From Undaria pinnatifida (taxonomy: Eukaryota; Sar; Phaeophyceae; Laminariales; Alariaceae): a DNA stretch of 64,000 nucleotides. The notes beneath the pieces are model-generated. The model was given only the letters and a program-made list of their open reading frames with translations, made no database searches and was not told the origin of the DNA. The stretch lies in the NCBI GenBank assembly GCA_012845835.1, contig JABAKD010000021.1, positions 6,523,859 to 6,587,858 of the forward strand, given 5' to 3'. Every line of letters begins with the position of its first letter. Position 1 is the first letter of the stretch. This document shows positions 33,301 through 44,561 of the stretch, piece after piece. The translations under genes and the position numbers were made by a program.

Positions 33301-34110
33301 AAGCGAACATACAACAGGCACAGTTGTATATCAGTTATCAGCAGCAAAGCGTAAGCATATTTGGCGCAGCTGTATATTACCATCACATAACATCTATCAT
33401 GTATCTTTATATCACCATCGCTTGCAGCCTCGACCAGACGGGTTAAGCAAAAGCGTACAAGTTGCTAAGCGAACATACAACAGACACAGTTGTTTATCGG
33501 TGATGAGCAGCCAAGCGAAAGCATATATGAGCTGTATGACAACATCTCGTTGAGCCTCGACCAGAGGAGTGATCAGCCGCGCGCAGTAAACCCAAAGCGT
33601 ATACGTTAGGACGCGAACATACAACAGCGAGCGGCAAAGCAAAAGCATATATATGTGACGCAGCTGCATATGAACATCGCGTTGAGCCTCGGCCAGAGGG
33701 GTGATCATCCGCGCGCAGCAAAGCAAATACGTATGCGCTGCAAAGCGAACATACAACAGGCACAGTATATATCTGTCATCAGCAGCAAAGCGAAAGCATA
33801 TTTGGCGCAGCTGTATATCACCATCACAAAAAGCACATATGGCGCAGCTGTATATCAGCATCGCGTTGAGCCTCGACCAGAAGGGTGATCAGCCGCGCGG
33901 AGCAAAGCAGAAGCATATATTGCGCAGCTGTTATTCAGCATTGCGTTAAGTATCAGGGCGATCGGGAAAGCGGGAGCCTACTGGCGCAGCCACACCTCAA
34001 CAGCGATCAGAAAGCCTAACGCGAAAACCCGGCCGGCCGATACGGCGGTGGCGATTAGAACGCTGTTCAGCCTCCAGCAACAAAGTAAAAGCATAGTCTA
34101 TATGGCTCGC
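30335..34110 (+). repeat. Degenerate tandem array, about 3.8 kb
   Basis: A phrase like CTGTATATCAACATCGCGTTGAGC recurs more than twenty times. In the left half (30,335-32,240) most units are about 160-180 bp and also contain CAGCCACGCATCGACCGCGA, CTTGCTGGACGACACGGCGG and GACCAGAGCGGTGATCAGCC. In the right half (32,240-33,960) a shorter composite pattern dominates: a roughly 100-bp module with CCTCGACCAGAGGGGTGATC and CGAACATACAACAGACAC alternates with a roughly 46-bp module with GTCATGAGCAGCAAA. Units differ strongly, so the array is old. Open frames that run through it mirror the repeat and are not taken as genes. Confidence 0.9.
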
Positions 34111-34116
34111 TGTACT

Positions 34117-34740
34117 GGCACTCAAGTGTGTGATGACAAAGTTTATGTAAGATAGAGACTCTACGTAGGATGATTAGATCGAAGACCGGAGCGTGTTGTT
34201 CGTTTCAAAACCAACGACATTCAGGCGTGTAAAATATCAAAGACTCGTGCATGTGGGTTAGCTTTAAAACCAGCGATATTCAAGCGGACCACTCGCAACA
34301 TAAGATGGAGACTCGACGAAGGATGACTGGATCCAAGACCGGAGCGTCAGTTTCAAAACCAACGACAATAAATACGAAGGAGGTACACGATTAGACATGG
34401 ACGAAACATTCTTCGTTCAAAGACATTGGCGTTCACGTTGGTTTTAAACCAGCGACAGCCACTCAAGTTTGTGATGACAAAGCTGATGTAAAATGAAGAC
34501 TAGACGCAGGACGATCGTGGATCCATGGCCGGAGCGTGGTGATGGTTTCAAAATCAGCGAAACTCTGGTTCGTGAAATATCAAAGGCTCAAGCGCGTGGG
34601 TTGATTTTAAAACCAACGATATTTAAGAGTACTAAAGTGGTGCAGCATGGCGATTCGACGAAGACCGATTAGTTCCCTGACTTTAGCGCGTGGGTCGGTT
34701 TCAAAACCAGCGATATTCAAGCGTGCTACTCGCGTCAAAG
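34117..34740 (+). repeat. Tandem repeat, about 340-bp unit (about 1.8 copies) with internal short repeats
   Basis: ACTCAAGTGTGTGATGACAA (34,118) and ACTCAAGTTTGTGATGACAA (34,457) open the two units. Inside each, GACCGGAGCGTG-like and GGTTTCAAAACCAGCGATATT-like boxes occur several times (about 34,196, 34,262, 34,349, 34,438, 34,543, 34,601, 34,709). The same box occurs at 26,436 inside the DIRS copy. Confidence 0.75.
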
Positions 34741-37130
34741 TTGGTTCCTTAAACGAACAACAGCAACCAGGGGAGATAGGCAATATACATACGTGTCAAA
34801 TCCGCAAATCACGCACGGCAGTGCAATACGATGCAATGCGTCCGTCTTGCATCAAAATACAATCGGTGCCGGTTCACCACCCTGCTTTGTAGTAATGAGA
34901 CTCGCGAGCGCGAATCGTGAACCTTTTCCACCAAGGGGAAAACGCCTCTTCATACAGGTAAGGCGCATTGAATGAATTTGTTTGTGTGTATGTGTATGTG
35001 TATGTGTCAACGTTTCCATCCGGCCGCGTTTGTCCACCGCACACGACGTGCACGGCACGAAGACCAGTCCTGTCGAATCCTATGCACGCACACATAACAG
35101 CCAACTCTTCTCGTGATGGGTTTGCCGTAAGTCGTTGAGAGTGCGTCGAAGGAGGTATGGCCACGTGTGGTTTCACTGGACCAACACCCAAGTTCGTGTA
35201 TTACATGTTTTTCAACTACCAATAATTCGTAACGGGCAGTTTTCCCTTTTTGAACTACCAGGTACAATTTCACCGAGCAAGCTCAATGCGTCTGTCTGCC
35301 CACATTACCGTTTATGCCCGTGTCCCTGAGACATCTTGCCAGGCCTAACGTACGGATGGAGGGACGGAGGAGCTATGCTGCATACACCATGGTGGTGGCT
35401 GGCGTACGTACGTCCGATGTTGAATGTGTTTCGATGGTCGAAGGTAGATGATGGAGATTGAATTTACCCGAAATATTCAATAATTCTGCTGGACGGAGAA
35501 ATTTTCAGGTGTTTGATCGACGAGACGCACGCAAAGCGACTCTGACCCGCAGCTCTAAGTTTTTGTGTCCTGCTGCTGAGTTTAGCTACCGCTGCCACTA
35601 CTGCTGCTGCTCTGCTGCTGCTCTGCCGTTGCTGCGAGTGCAGCATACCGAGGTATTTTTCGAACGATATTTTTTTCCCAGGAGCGTCGATGAGAGGGAT
35701 TGTTGTGCCGATTACTGATACTACGTACCGAGGTTTTTTTAATCTCGGGCCAACACCACGGAACAATTGCACCAATATTTAGCGTGCCTAACTCAGCGCG
35801 CTTGCTGCGTGCGATACAGATATTTTTCCTCATACAATAGCGACAGCACCAGCAGCATTACCACCACAGCAACACCACAGAAGCACCACCCCAGTACCAC
35901 AGCAGCAGAAAGAGCTTCAAAGGCAGCGGCGACGTACTGCTGTCACCGGCAACTCTGATTGCAAGTGATTCAAACTGCAGATAAGACTAACGGGCCAAAA
36001 ACACCAACTGCTGTTTCTCGGTATTTGTTATGCTGTATCAAAAAGGACACAACGCATCTCCTGTCTGTACCTTCGTTCAGCCGTTCCACATAAATTTCAA
36101 TATACAAACACGACACACCATAACCGTCTTCGAAGCGCCAAGCCGATGTGGGATGGTCCTGCGCTGCGTGCAGAAATCCCTCTGCGAAACGCTCGGGGGT
36201 GCCAAAAAGATCGCCTGCAGAGCTCAGAAAGATCCTCTCCCCTCCTTTGCTTGTACCTCGCGATCTTCAGCTAACATGGATAACCTTTGACGTTGCCATA
36301 TTATTCGCTACGAAGGCTTGAGGAGACGAGTTTCCCACAGAAAAAATCACCCCGCGTATGGGCAAAATCGGTTGCACGCCTGCCCTCGCCCTCGACGACA
36401 GTGGGTCGTCGCTGGCAATGCCACGGCGAGTACCGTCAACATGTCTTGAGGAATCATTCATCGTCTGCCCATGTCCCAGCGGAGATTTTGAAGAAGAAAG
36501 TAACCCAAGTGATGCAAGGAGGTAGGTACAAGTTATAGCCGCACATACGAGATAATTACAACTTACAGCCGTACGTACGAGTTCGCTACTACTTGCCGAT
36601 CTAGCGCTAAGCAGTCAGGCTGGTTGTTCTCGCGCTGTGTATAAGACAGTGTCGTTGATTGGCTTTTCCGCGGTTTCCAAGTAGCGTGAGCTAAACGTGG
36701 GCTGGAAGGAATTAATTGTTGCTTGATCTAGCTTGAATCTGGCTTCACCGGGAAGATACCAGCTTACCCCGGCGCTGACTCGAACAGTAACTGACCTCGT
36801 GCTGTTGCAATCGTCTTGCGGTCTGCCTGACTGCGCCGTTAAACCTCCGTCCGCGCAGACTCCTCCGGCAATCCCGCAGTTCTCGGCTGCCTGCTCGTGC
36901 GCAAAGGTCTGCAACCAAGCCTCCAAACGACAATACCCTGCAAGATTCCAGAGCAAAACGGCACGTCGTGCTCAGAAGACATTTCGTAGCGCAAACAGAA
37001 CGCTAGAATACTGGTGGACGCTATTGATCAAAAAGAAATAGGGTCAGAGACATTAGTTTGTTCGTCGGTCATACACACGTGTATTTGCACCAAGACGACT
37101 CGCTTAGCAGTTCTTAGTGATCGGATGAAA
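34741..37130. other. No recognised gene; CTG/CAG/CAC-rich zone
   Basis: A TG-repeat (34,980-35,008) and imperfect CTG, GCT, CAG and CAC triplets (35,570-35,960) are visible. Frames of 83-113 codons at 35,464-35,833 and 36,615-37,041 reflect this composition. The frame 36,733-37,041 (+) has seven cysteines (SCGLPDCAV, CSCAKVC) but no partner or known pattern. Confidence 0.4.
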
Positions 37131-37131
37131 T

Positions 37132-37503
37132 ATGTATATATATTTGATTATATATGTGCTCTCAAACCCGTTACCGGACAACTCAACCAAGATGAAGGAG
37201 ACAACAGTGGACGATATATTTAATCCGACCACGAGAATTCTTGGCTATCTTATCCCCACCGGTCAGAATGTTAATCGTCTCTCCAGTTCGCGTACCTTCG
37301 GTTCTCGCTGTGCGCACCTCTTAAATTATTTACTTTCAATGCAGGAGGGAAATATCAATCAACGCGTGAATGACGAAAGCGTCGCGTCTACGTCATTTCT
37401 CCCGAACGCCTACTATCCTAACCGCTACAACTTCGAGGTATATATCGTTTGCTGGGTCCACACTGACATCTGTACGTGGAGATTGAAGTTCTCCCATATC
37501 TGA
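37132..37503 (+). CDS. Unrecognised 123-codon open frame
   Basis: From its internal ATG at 37,192 it reads MKETTVDDIFNPTTRILGYL, then FGSRCAHLLNYLLSMQEGN and ASTSFLPNAYYPNRYNFEVY. The composition is protein-like, with a GTATATATC donor-like signal after NFE (37,438). It could be one exon. There is no known domain or second copy. The tract 37-46 kb contains many such frames on both strands. Confidence 0.22.
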   Translation: MYIYLIIYVLSNPLPDNSTKMKETTVDDIFNPTTRILGYLIPTGQNVNRLSSSRTFGSRCAHLLNYLLSMQEGNINQRVNDESVASTSFLPNAYYPNRYNFEVYIVCWVHTDICTWRLKFSHI

Positions 37504-37812
37504 TGGCCAAGGATACGGGGTTGGTGACAACAACGGACGCCTTACACCGGGAGGGTGTAGAATAACAGCACTCGGAGGGACAATCCAAATGACGTTGAAT
37601 ACTCGACCTTCCGTACGGCAGACATCGCATGGCAAACTTTCATATATTTTCCGAGATTCCCATGCTATCTGCGACCTTGTGCATTGGGTATTTGAAGACG
37701 ATACGTAATCTATACCATCCGTCGCCAATTCAGTCGTTGTTACGACCTCAATAAACCTGTAAATATTTGCTCCAATCAAGTGATACGGGCCGTGGAAGAC
37801 TGCCACTGGCAT
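37393..37812 (-). CDS. Unrecognised 139-codon open frame
   Basis: It starts with MPVAVFHGPYHLIGANIYRF, followed by EVVTTTELATDGIDYV and VFNVIWIVPPSAVILHPPG. It is protein-like throughout but overlaps two plus-strand frames that also look plausible, so the coding strand cannot be decided. No family is recognised. Confidence 0.2.
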   Translation of the reverse strand: MPVAVFHGPYHLIGANIYRFIEVVTTTELATDGIDYVSSSNTQCTRSQIAWESRKIYESLPCDVCRTEGRVFNVIWIVPPSAVILHPPGVRRPLLSPTPYPWPSDMGELQSPRTDVSVDPANDIYLEVVAVRIVGVREK

Positions 37813-38399
37813 ACCCGCTCCGTGACTATATGCCTTCTGACGTTATGCTTTTCCTTTTTGGTCGGGTTGGTATTCTCTTGTGTTCTGTGGCAGGTCTTCG
37901 AGTGCGTGAGGCGTTTGCTGCATACTGGTGTGCTGGTGTTCGTTCCCAGCACGTCGGGTAAACAAGTGTCCTACCGCTGTATATTTCCTTCTGACAGGTA
38001 CGGTTGCTGAAATCAAGCATGTGCATCTGATTGTCCGCACGCTGTGGATATACCGTAGGAGGCCACTGTCGGTATTCCGGGGCAAAGCATCCCGGCTCCA
38101 GGCATGTGTGCATGCTACATAATCTTCTAGGTTTGGTGTATGCTTTCCCACGCCCTGAAGTTTACAGTTGCGTAAGAATATTTCTCATCTGTTTAGCACG
38201 CCAAAAAGGGCTACGGGATATCATGAAATAGCGCAATCTCCAGAAAGTCAAATCATCTCCGTTGTCGGTGATATCGGGAACGAGATTGGTCGTCCCTGTA
38301 CTGTCTTCGTGTTTAGTACCAAATCTTGACTCAATTTTGAGGTGGATTGGGGCTGTCGATTAACAGGCGCGGTACAGTGGAGATGGAGGTCCAAAGCCG

Positions 38400-38711
38400 C
38401 TAATCACATTGGAGAGACCCGTTCAAACACACCCTTCCCCTTTTTTTTCGGGGGGGCGGGGGGGGGGGATTTAGACAGAGCTGGAAGTTAGTACTGGTAT
38501 CTATCCGGCGTATAGCATACATACTGTCGGCCTCATGAACTTCCGCCAATATGTCCAGTGAAGGTGTCATCCCCTGTCGACCTGACGGACTCCAGTTGAC
38601 ATGGTAATTGAAGATGCCAACGCCGGCGCTTGTCGCCACATTACCCAATGCCAACAGCACTGAACACTTGCCACGATCAACATTTGTCCACAACCTATTC
38701 GGCTTGTCCAA
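38400..38711 (-). CDS. Unrecognised 103-codon open frame
   Basis: The frame reads MDKPNRLWTNVDRGKCSVLL, then GVGIFNYHVNWSPSGRQG, then LDILAEVHEADSMYAIRRID, and ends in a proline run caused by the C/G homopolymer at 38,432-38,471. The HEADSMYAIRRID part looks like a real protein fragment, possibly a transposase or host exon, but I cannot name it. Confidence 0.25.
   Translation of the reverse strand: MDKPNRLWTNVDRGKCSVLLALGNVATSAGVGIFNYHVNWSPSGRQGMTPSLDILAEVHEADSMYAIRRIDTSTNFQLCLNPPPPPPRKKRGRVCLNGSLQCD
38432..38471. repeat. T8 and G-rich homopolymer tract
   Basis: CCCTTCCCC, then T8, C, G7, C and G11-like runs. This is a likely slippage hotspot and a place where assembly errors are plausible. 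Confidence 0.9.
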
Positions 38712-38996
38712 CCCGTATACGGCAGGGGGGCGCCATATTCGTCAGAGATTATCCACTCAATGACACCCTTGCTTCACACGATCACCAAAATTGAACAAAC
38801 TCATGAACGTGCACCACGAGGAATAGTCCAGTGGCAGAAGTGTGAAGTATGCACAAGTTAGAAGGGCAAAAAAATCGTTCAGACGATGTTGGGTGAAGGA
38901 GCTATGTCATTGTGGAAGAGAATGCATAACGTGCGACCCTAGTCATAGCATGAACTTTCGGCGAGATATACCAATCGGGGTACTATCCAAGGCGCT

Positions 38997-39437
38997 GTGA
39001 ATGTCTGCCACATCAAGAAGTGTGTTGATGGCCCTCTTGCTCATGTAATGCCGTCGATGATTGAAATAATCCCAGAAGATTACAACGTGATGGGTGGCAG
39101 TAGAGATACGGGTTGGTCCCACCTGCCGGAAAAAACACCCGAGAAAAAGAAAATGCTTTGTGTTCCAAACAGGGAAGGGTTGGTAGTCGGGACAAATGTG
39201 ATGTATCAGTTTGAATCAAGTGATGACGAGACGATGGGTATGGCGTTATTCTGTGTGATTTCTGACTCAGCGCTCTCTCCATCCTCGACCCCACATACTG
39301 TGGAATTTATACATCCGTTCGTTGTGATTTCGTATAGTCTAATGGCGTTCGAACTCCGGAGGCCATACATCGACGCCCTGGAAACCCAGCTGTACCGGAC
39401 GGTAAGAGAGGGAAATAAAGATTACGCCAAGTTATAA
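38997..39437 (+). CDS. Unrecognised 146-codon open frame
   Basis: It has protein-like composition without low complexity: CVDGPLAHVMPSMIEIIPED, then KTPEKKKMLCVPNREG, FESSDDETMGMALFCVIS and VVISYSLMAFELRRPYI. Downstream on the same strand several shorter frames follow (39,460-39,672, 39,721-39,948, 39,946-40,077, 40,083-40,221), giving a nearly continuous run of plausible short frames from 39.0 to 40.3 kb. This could be an intron-rich or decayed gene. No family is recognised and no function is claimed. Confidence 0.28.
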   Translation: MNVCHIKKCVDGPLAHVMPSMIEIIPEDYNVMGGSRDTGWSHLPEKTPEKKKMLCVPNREGLVVGTNVMYQFESSDDETMGMALFCVISDSALSPSSTPHTVEFIHPFVVISYSLMAFELRRPYIDALETQLYRTVREGNKDYAKL

Positions 39438-41892
39438 CCGATATATGTTGCACTAAAAGTTGTTGTGCACAGTGCTTGGTGTTGCCGAACATGGTTGCAC
39501 CGGGGTGGGGTTGATAAACCCGTATCGCATTAGCCATGAAATTCCACCTTCAGTAACGTATACCGATGTCAGCATCAACCGGGAACCAATCCATCCAACG
39601 ATTACGCGCGTCATCCGTTCTTGGGGCTCCCCTTTTGAACGAGATATTTTCCTAATTCGCAAACAGAATTGAAGAGAAAACACACAAATGTTGCAAACAA
39701 CAACGACATTCTGAATTAAATTGCGGTACGGAGCTCCGCCATTCGCACGCAACAAGTACTTCGGATGGAATACGGAAACGTCAGCACAGCTGACCCAGAT
39801 GAACTCCAACCCTGACGATTCACACCGTCTTGCCGCCGTAATCCATCGGCCGACTTTTGTGGTGGGTGCAATTAAACTGAATAAATCCCATACTGTTTTG
39901 AATATTTTTTGCATTGTTGGCATTGTGTACAGTTTGCGCAATCAATGAACGGCCGAAATGGCATTACGTATCGCCGACTTGGGTACGCGAACAGCAAAGC
40001 CACTGACGAGGCTGTTGCTGCAATACACGACCCCATTAGAAACGGCGACGACATACAAAGGAAAACTGGACGTTAGAACAAATGCTAAGCATTGACGTGG
40101 TTACAATTGGAACCAATCTTACTGCGTTCGCACCATCCAAAGACACACACCAGAGCCCTTTATTCAAAGCGAGATTTCTGTACTGTGCACATGAGACAAA
40201 ATCAATTGGCTCCTGTTGAATGTTTGCCGTCCAAATACCTCACAGTACGCGCGACAAAAAAAATAGATGTCGTGAACTACAAACGACTCGGTCACTTGCT
40301 GACATCTCTATAAGTTGTTTCGTCTCGGCTTCTACTAACGGCAAGCTATTGAAGCACTATGCTTCAGTTCATTCATGCTGGCGCGGCCCCGTTGACTTAT
40401 CTTCAGTACCATGAGCTTCGGGTGCCTCCAAGTTCTCTCAACAGACGGCCAGCGCCGAGGTGATGGGAACTATCTCACCAAACAAACATCTCTAATCTCT
40501 TGGCGGTGATGCACGGGCTTGAGAATCCCTAAGGGATTGCCTCTAACAATTGTTGTTCGATGTTTCCCCCCGATTTTTATTTGCTCCCGCTACGTTCCTT
40601 GTCACTACTACCCTAAATAAAAGTTGTTTAATATAATACCTTGGTGCTGATCAAACAAGCTGAGCTTCACGACCACCATGGGGGTCTCAAACCTTTCCAA
40701 CCGAACAATCTGCTAAGCACTGTTTCACCCAATCGGCCACCTGACCTCCCGAACGGCAAAGAAATCGAGAACGAGCCCTGCTCCGCTGCTGCCGCCTCGT
40801 TTCTCCCCACCTTCCGATCAAAACGCAACATAGGGGACCCTCGTGATTTTTCCTTTTCAACTCCTTGGCCTTGATCATGCAGGCCGAGTTGGCCAATAAG
40901 GACTCCAGCGGCAGCGCTGTGTAATCAGCGTTGCTCATACTGGTGCACGTGTTCTTCTTGCTGTCAATCTGTTGGAACAAAGGGCAACGATGAGGTCGAC
41001 GGTATCATACTACTTTACAGCAGAGTCCATTCATACTACAGTAACTGCAGCAAGGTAATAATGGACAATTATCACTCACAAGCATCAACCCCATGAGTCA
41101 TCCCACGGTACGAGTTGCGCTTTTATGGGTCACCTGCCCGGTTGAGCTCCTCGGTCGCGGAACTACCTGTTAGTTATTAGTGAAGTAATTTCCCGTGGAG
41201 GTGCTGTTTGCTAGGGCTATGAGATAGAAGCTTGGTCGCTTGGTGCGAACGATTGCCTTCGACTTCCGTTTGAGGTTGATGGTGGGGTATTGAGATCCTC
41301 ATGTTTGTAGCTCAGGCACGTTCTGCTACACCGCTACCGTGCGGTGGTTCCTAACACGTGTGCGCTCGAACCATGGTAATACTAGTGTGTGTCCACCACG
41401 CAGAGCGAACACTAAAAAAGCGCGCGTTACGGCTCAGATGAGACCAGCCGTGTGTGCCTCCCGTGCACCGTCGATATGTATATACTCCTGCCTTTAGTGG
41501 ATAATTTATGATTATGTGCCCTGGTCTTAACATCTTCATCTTCTTCTCCCCTGATAGCGACGTCTGCAACAACCTTTGGCTGTATCCGGTGTGCTTCGGT
41601 TCCTTTGGGGTTGCGTTCAATCATGTTTGTCGATTCGGGGCAGGTACCTACCTGCCTCGCGGGTCAACTGAAATGACGCTTGGAACGACCGCCAATTAGA
41701 TAGGGAGCCCGACGGAGCTAGGTGAAGTTAACTACCGTGTGTTCCTGGGACAGATATTGTCGGAGATACATTCCGTCTGTCGAAACCAGTAGATCGTCAA
41801 CCCGCGCAGGCCAGCCAGCAGAAGAGGCTCGGAACAAGAACGAAGCCTCCTTCCCTGTCCCTTCCCCTCCCCAGTAACCGTCTCTGTATCGG
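39438..41892. other. Short plausible frames, then spacer; nothing recognised
   Basis: Up to about 40.3 kb the plus strand carries short frames such as GLINPYRISHEIPPSVTYTD (39,511) and ITYRRLGYANSKATDEAV (39,964). From 40.4 to 41.9 kb there is a minus-strand frame at 40,687-40,980 (97 codons, LPLESLLANSACMIKAKELK) that could be an exon; otherwise nothing was seen. Confidence 0.3.
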
Positions 41893-42297
41893 CTAAGGCA
41901 AGGAATAGGAAGTCAACAAAACGTTCGATGGCTGCTGGTGCTGATACTGGTGCTGTACCCCCTGGGGCCTAGCGTGCTGCGTTGTCGCGGCGCCGGCCAA
42001 GATGAAGGGCGGCACCAGCTCCAGCATCAGCAACGAACCCTTTGATGTCTTAGGTACTAATTGGAGAATATCAAATTCAACTATACTAGAAGTATAAAAC
42101 TCTAGGTGGCATATCAATTTTTTTACCGACGCGTAAACCACTCTTGAAAGAGGTTGGTAGTGCGTGTGTTGAGTGGCATGTTTACGCGGGGGTAACCAAG
42201 GCACTAAACATTGTTGATTTGGAATTTGTTTGTCGCAACAACTGGGGTATTGGCACAGTGTACTTCGAGTATACACGCTGGCGTGATCTAGGTGCAA
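41893..42297 (-). CDS. Unrecognised 134-codon open frame
   Basis: The frame contains HLEFYTSSIVEFDILQLVPK and a Gln/His-rich tail (GVQHQYQHQQPSNV). It overlaps the plus-strand frame 42,144-42,512. No motif decides the strand. Confidence 0.15.
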   Translation of the reverse strand: MHLDHASVYTRSTLCQYPSCCDKQIPNQQCLVPWLPPRKHATQHTHYQPLSRVVYASVKKLICHLEFYTSSIVEFDILQLVPKTSKGSLLMLELVPPFILAGAATTQHARPQGVQHQYQHQQPSNVLLTSYSLP

Positions 42298-42512
42298 GAT
42301 GTTGCGGTGTACAAATGACCCCGTCGGGAAGCATCAAATCAAGGGTGACGTACTCCACGAATGCCATGATCTTCGTATTGGTTGACAACTTGGCGTTGGT
42401 TTGGAACATAAATAGAACAGAGTCAACCGACGAGGCTACCCCACCCCCCGCTACGAACATCATGCCTATTGCGTCTGATGCAGTGGGCAGAGCTAGTAAA
42501 TGTGAATCGTGA
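42144..42512 (+). CDS. Unrecognised 122-codon open frame
   Basis: It includes KALNIVDLEFVCRNNWGIG, VYFEYTRWRDLG, SGSIKSRVTYSTNAMIFVLV and NLALVWNINRTEST: an alternation of hydrophobic and polar residues suggestive of beta strands. No family is recognised, and a minus-strand frame (42,182-42,463) also stays open across it. Confidence 0.22.
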   Translation: MKEVGSACVEWHVYAGVTKALNIVDLEFVCRNNWGIGTVYFEYTRWRDLGARCCGVQMTPSGSIKSRVTYSTNAMIFVLVDNLALVWNINRTESTDEATPPPATNIMPIASDAVGRASKCES

Positions 42513-42851
42513 AGGTGGTAGTTTAAAAGAAGGACAGGTTATTGTGGAAGGTTCATCCGGTAAGTCAACATGTACTCTTGCTGGTTGAAACATTCGTTGT
42601 GGTACTGTTGTAGATTTTTCCGGTGTAAGGCGAACATTACAAATCAGTACGCGAGCGAAACCTAAGCCACTGAATGTAGGTCGTGCCTTCCGATTTGGTG
42701 TGGTACTACGAGAACACTCTTCGGGTGGCGTCAAAAGTCTTGCGTCAATAAGGGGACGTCGTTCGTCATGTTCCTTATGATTTTTCCCGGTCGGGATTAC
42801 GGGATACACTACTCGCCTCTCAGCGGGGTACCTGACGCGCTGACATTCCAA
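42423..42851 (-). CDS. Unrecognised 142-codon open frame
   Basis: It starts MECQRVRYPAERRVVYPVIP, followed by ERRPLIDARLLTPPEECSRS, FSGLGFARVLICNVRLTPEK and ARVHVDLPDEPSTITCPSFK. It is one of a chain of minus-strand frames between 45.5 and 41.9 kb. No domain is recognised. Confidence 0.22.
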   Translation of the reverse strand: MECQRVRYPAERRVVYPVIPTGKNHKEHDERRPLIDARLLTPPEECSRSTTPNRKARPTFSGLGFARVLICNVRLTPEKSTTVPQRMFQPARVHVDLPDEPSTITCPSFKLPPSRFTFTSSAHCIRRNRHDVRSGGWGSLVG

Positions 42852-44561
42852 CTGTTCATTGGCATCTGACCGTATTTGACGTAGCCTCTCCGCCCGACTG
42901 TCTGTGTCTAGTTAGGTTTAAGCCGTGTTGCTTACATTGTGCTTTCGGGTGTTATTGTTTAAGCCCGTTTGTTTCTCAATGAGTTTCGTTTGAGCTTCGA
43001 ATGGGATTTCACTGCGAGTTACGGGCGCTAAGCCTACTGTTTCAGCTGTATTTATTGCTCTTCAATCTGCTTGCCAATTTTGATGGTAAGGCATTCTTGT
43101 TGTATGTATGAAAAGTTGTGTAGGCTATATTGCTGTACGTATTTCGTGCTCAGCGTTCTGACCGATATACGCGAACACACCTTTCTTGTGCGAATGGTTT
43201 GAGTACGAGACTTTCGTGTCGAACGCGATAAGGTAGTCTTTCGAGAAGGCATATAAGTTATAGATATCGGCCCGCCCTTTTGCTGCCGTACGCGTACAGG
43301 CTACCAGGAACTCCGAGAATGTATTTACACGACGTGTTCTCGCTGTGTCGTAAAAATGGTCTGGATCATATTTGTCCTACCAACTACTTATGTACAGCCA
43401 CTGGCCTTCTTACGCTCAGTATTGCCGCTTGTGCGAAATATTTTGAAAAGACGCGTATTTTCTGAGCAAACTTGAATTAATTTGCACCCGAAACAATAAA
43501 AAACGATGTTTTCGGCATGCACTGCCATAAAACTTTTGTAAACAAATTATCTTCTTTGGCCGGCGGTTTGTATTTCCTTAGACGGAAGATTGTTTAGACC
43601 GTGGCAGGTTGGGCGGTCGTTTAATTTGAACGCCATGCGAGTGGTACGTCTCCTTTGATAGGCTTCAACGCGAAGCAATTTTGCTGTTGTCAAAAACTTT
43701 GGTATATATTGGATGTAGACTTTTCCGTGGCCAACGATAGGTGTCTTACACCACGACGGATTGGACGGTCAGTGGTGGAGATTCCGCAAAATTGATACAG
43801 ACTCCGTGGTTGTGTATGTTTTGCAGCGTTTATTTTGGCACGTGTATACGACGAAGGATTTACCAGGCAGTTGCTGGTGTCTCGGTCGTCCTTCACAATG
43901 ATACAAACACTTTCCAAACATACTCCCACATACGCCTTGGTGCTGAACGCCATTTTAGAAAGGCCACGGCTTTCGTGGCTACTCTTAGCGGTGGATTTTG
44001 TTTGACCACGACAGACTTGGTGGTCGGTCGCTTAGAAGTAACAGGCGTTTTACTGTGTGGATGAAACATTATTTCCCAAGGCTTCCATTCTGACACGTAT
44101 CTATGACGGGGCGTTGGTCTGGCCGTAGCACAGATGTGATTGACCTGGACGCTACCTACATGGCACCGGCTCCGTGGTAATTGTTATTTCGAAGCGTGGT
44201 TTGTACACGTGTGACCGTAGTTCAGCTTAAGTGGTCCGTGGCGTAGTTAGTGGTTCGCCTTGTGCTTTGTTGGTCATGGCATCTCTCTGTGGAGCAAACG
44301 GGTAAAATCAAAACGCACGGCAAACTGTTGTCGAAGTGATTCATTACGGGGCGTTCTTGCCGACATGTCCATAACTTGATAATACTTAGGCCGTGTGGCA
44401 ACTTTCGTGGCGGATATTTTGACGCGACACTTGCTTCCTCTCCTCCCTGAACGAAGTTAGCTGGGCCAAGCGCTCTAGCCGTATGTACAAGGCTAGGTGC
44501 GTGAGAGGGTGGCATACTTGATAACCAGCGGTGTGTCGTTTGTCCTCAACGTGTTTCGTTG
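42852..44561. other. Overlapping short frames on both strands; nothing recognised
   Basis: The best are 43,741-44,064 (+, HNDTNTFQTYSHIRLG) and 43,690-43,953 and 44,386-44,634 (-, RLERLAQLTSFREERKQV). None is supported by a second copy or known motif. Confidence 0.3.

Noticed and set aside
30728-33949. Long frames through the 30-34 kb array on both strands
   Set aside because: They mirror the tandem units; both strands and several phases are open and differ between units.
30335-34110. CRISPR-like array
   Set aside because: Units are 100-180 bp, degenerate, with no short exact repeats separated by unique spacers, and the DNA is eukaryotic.
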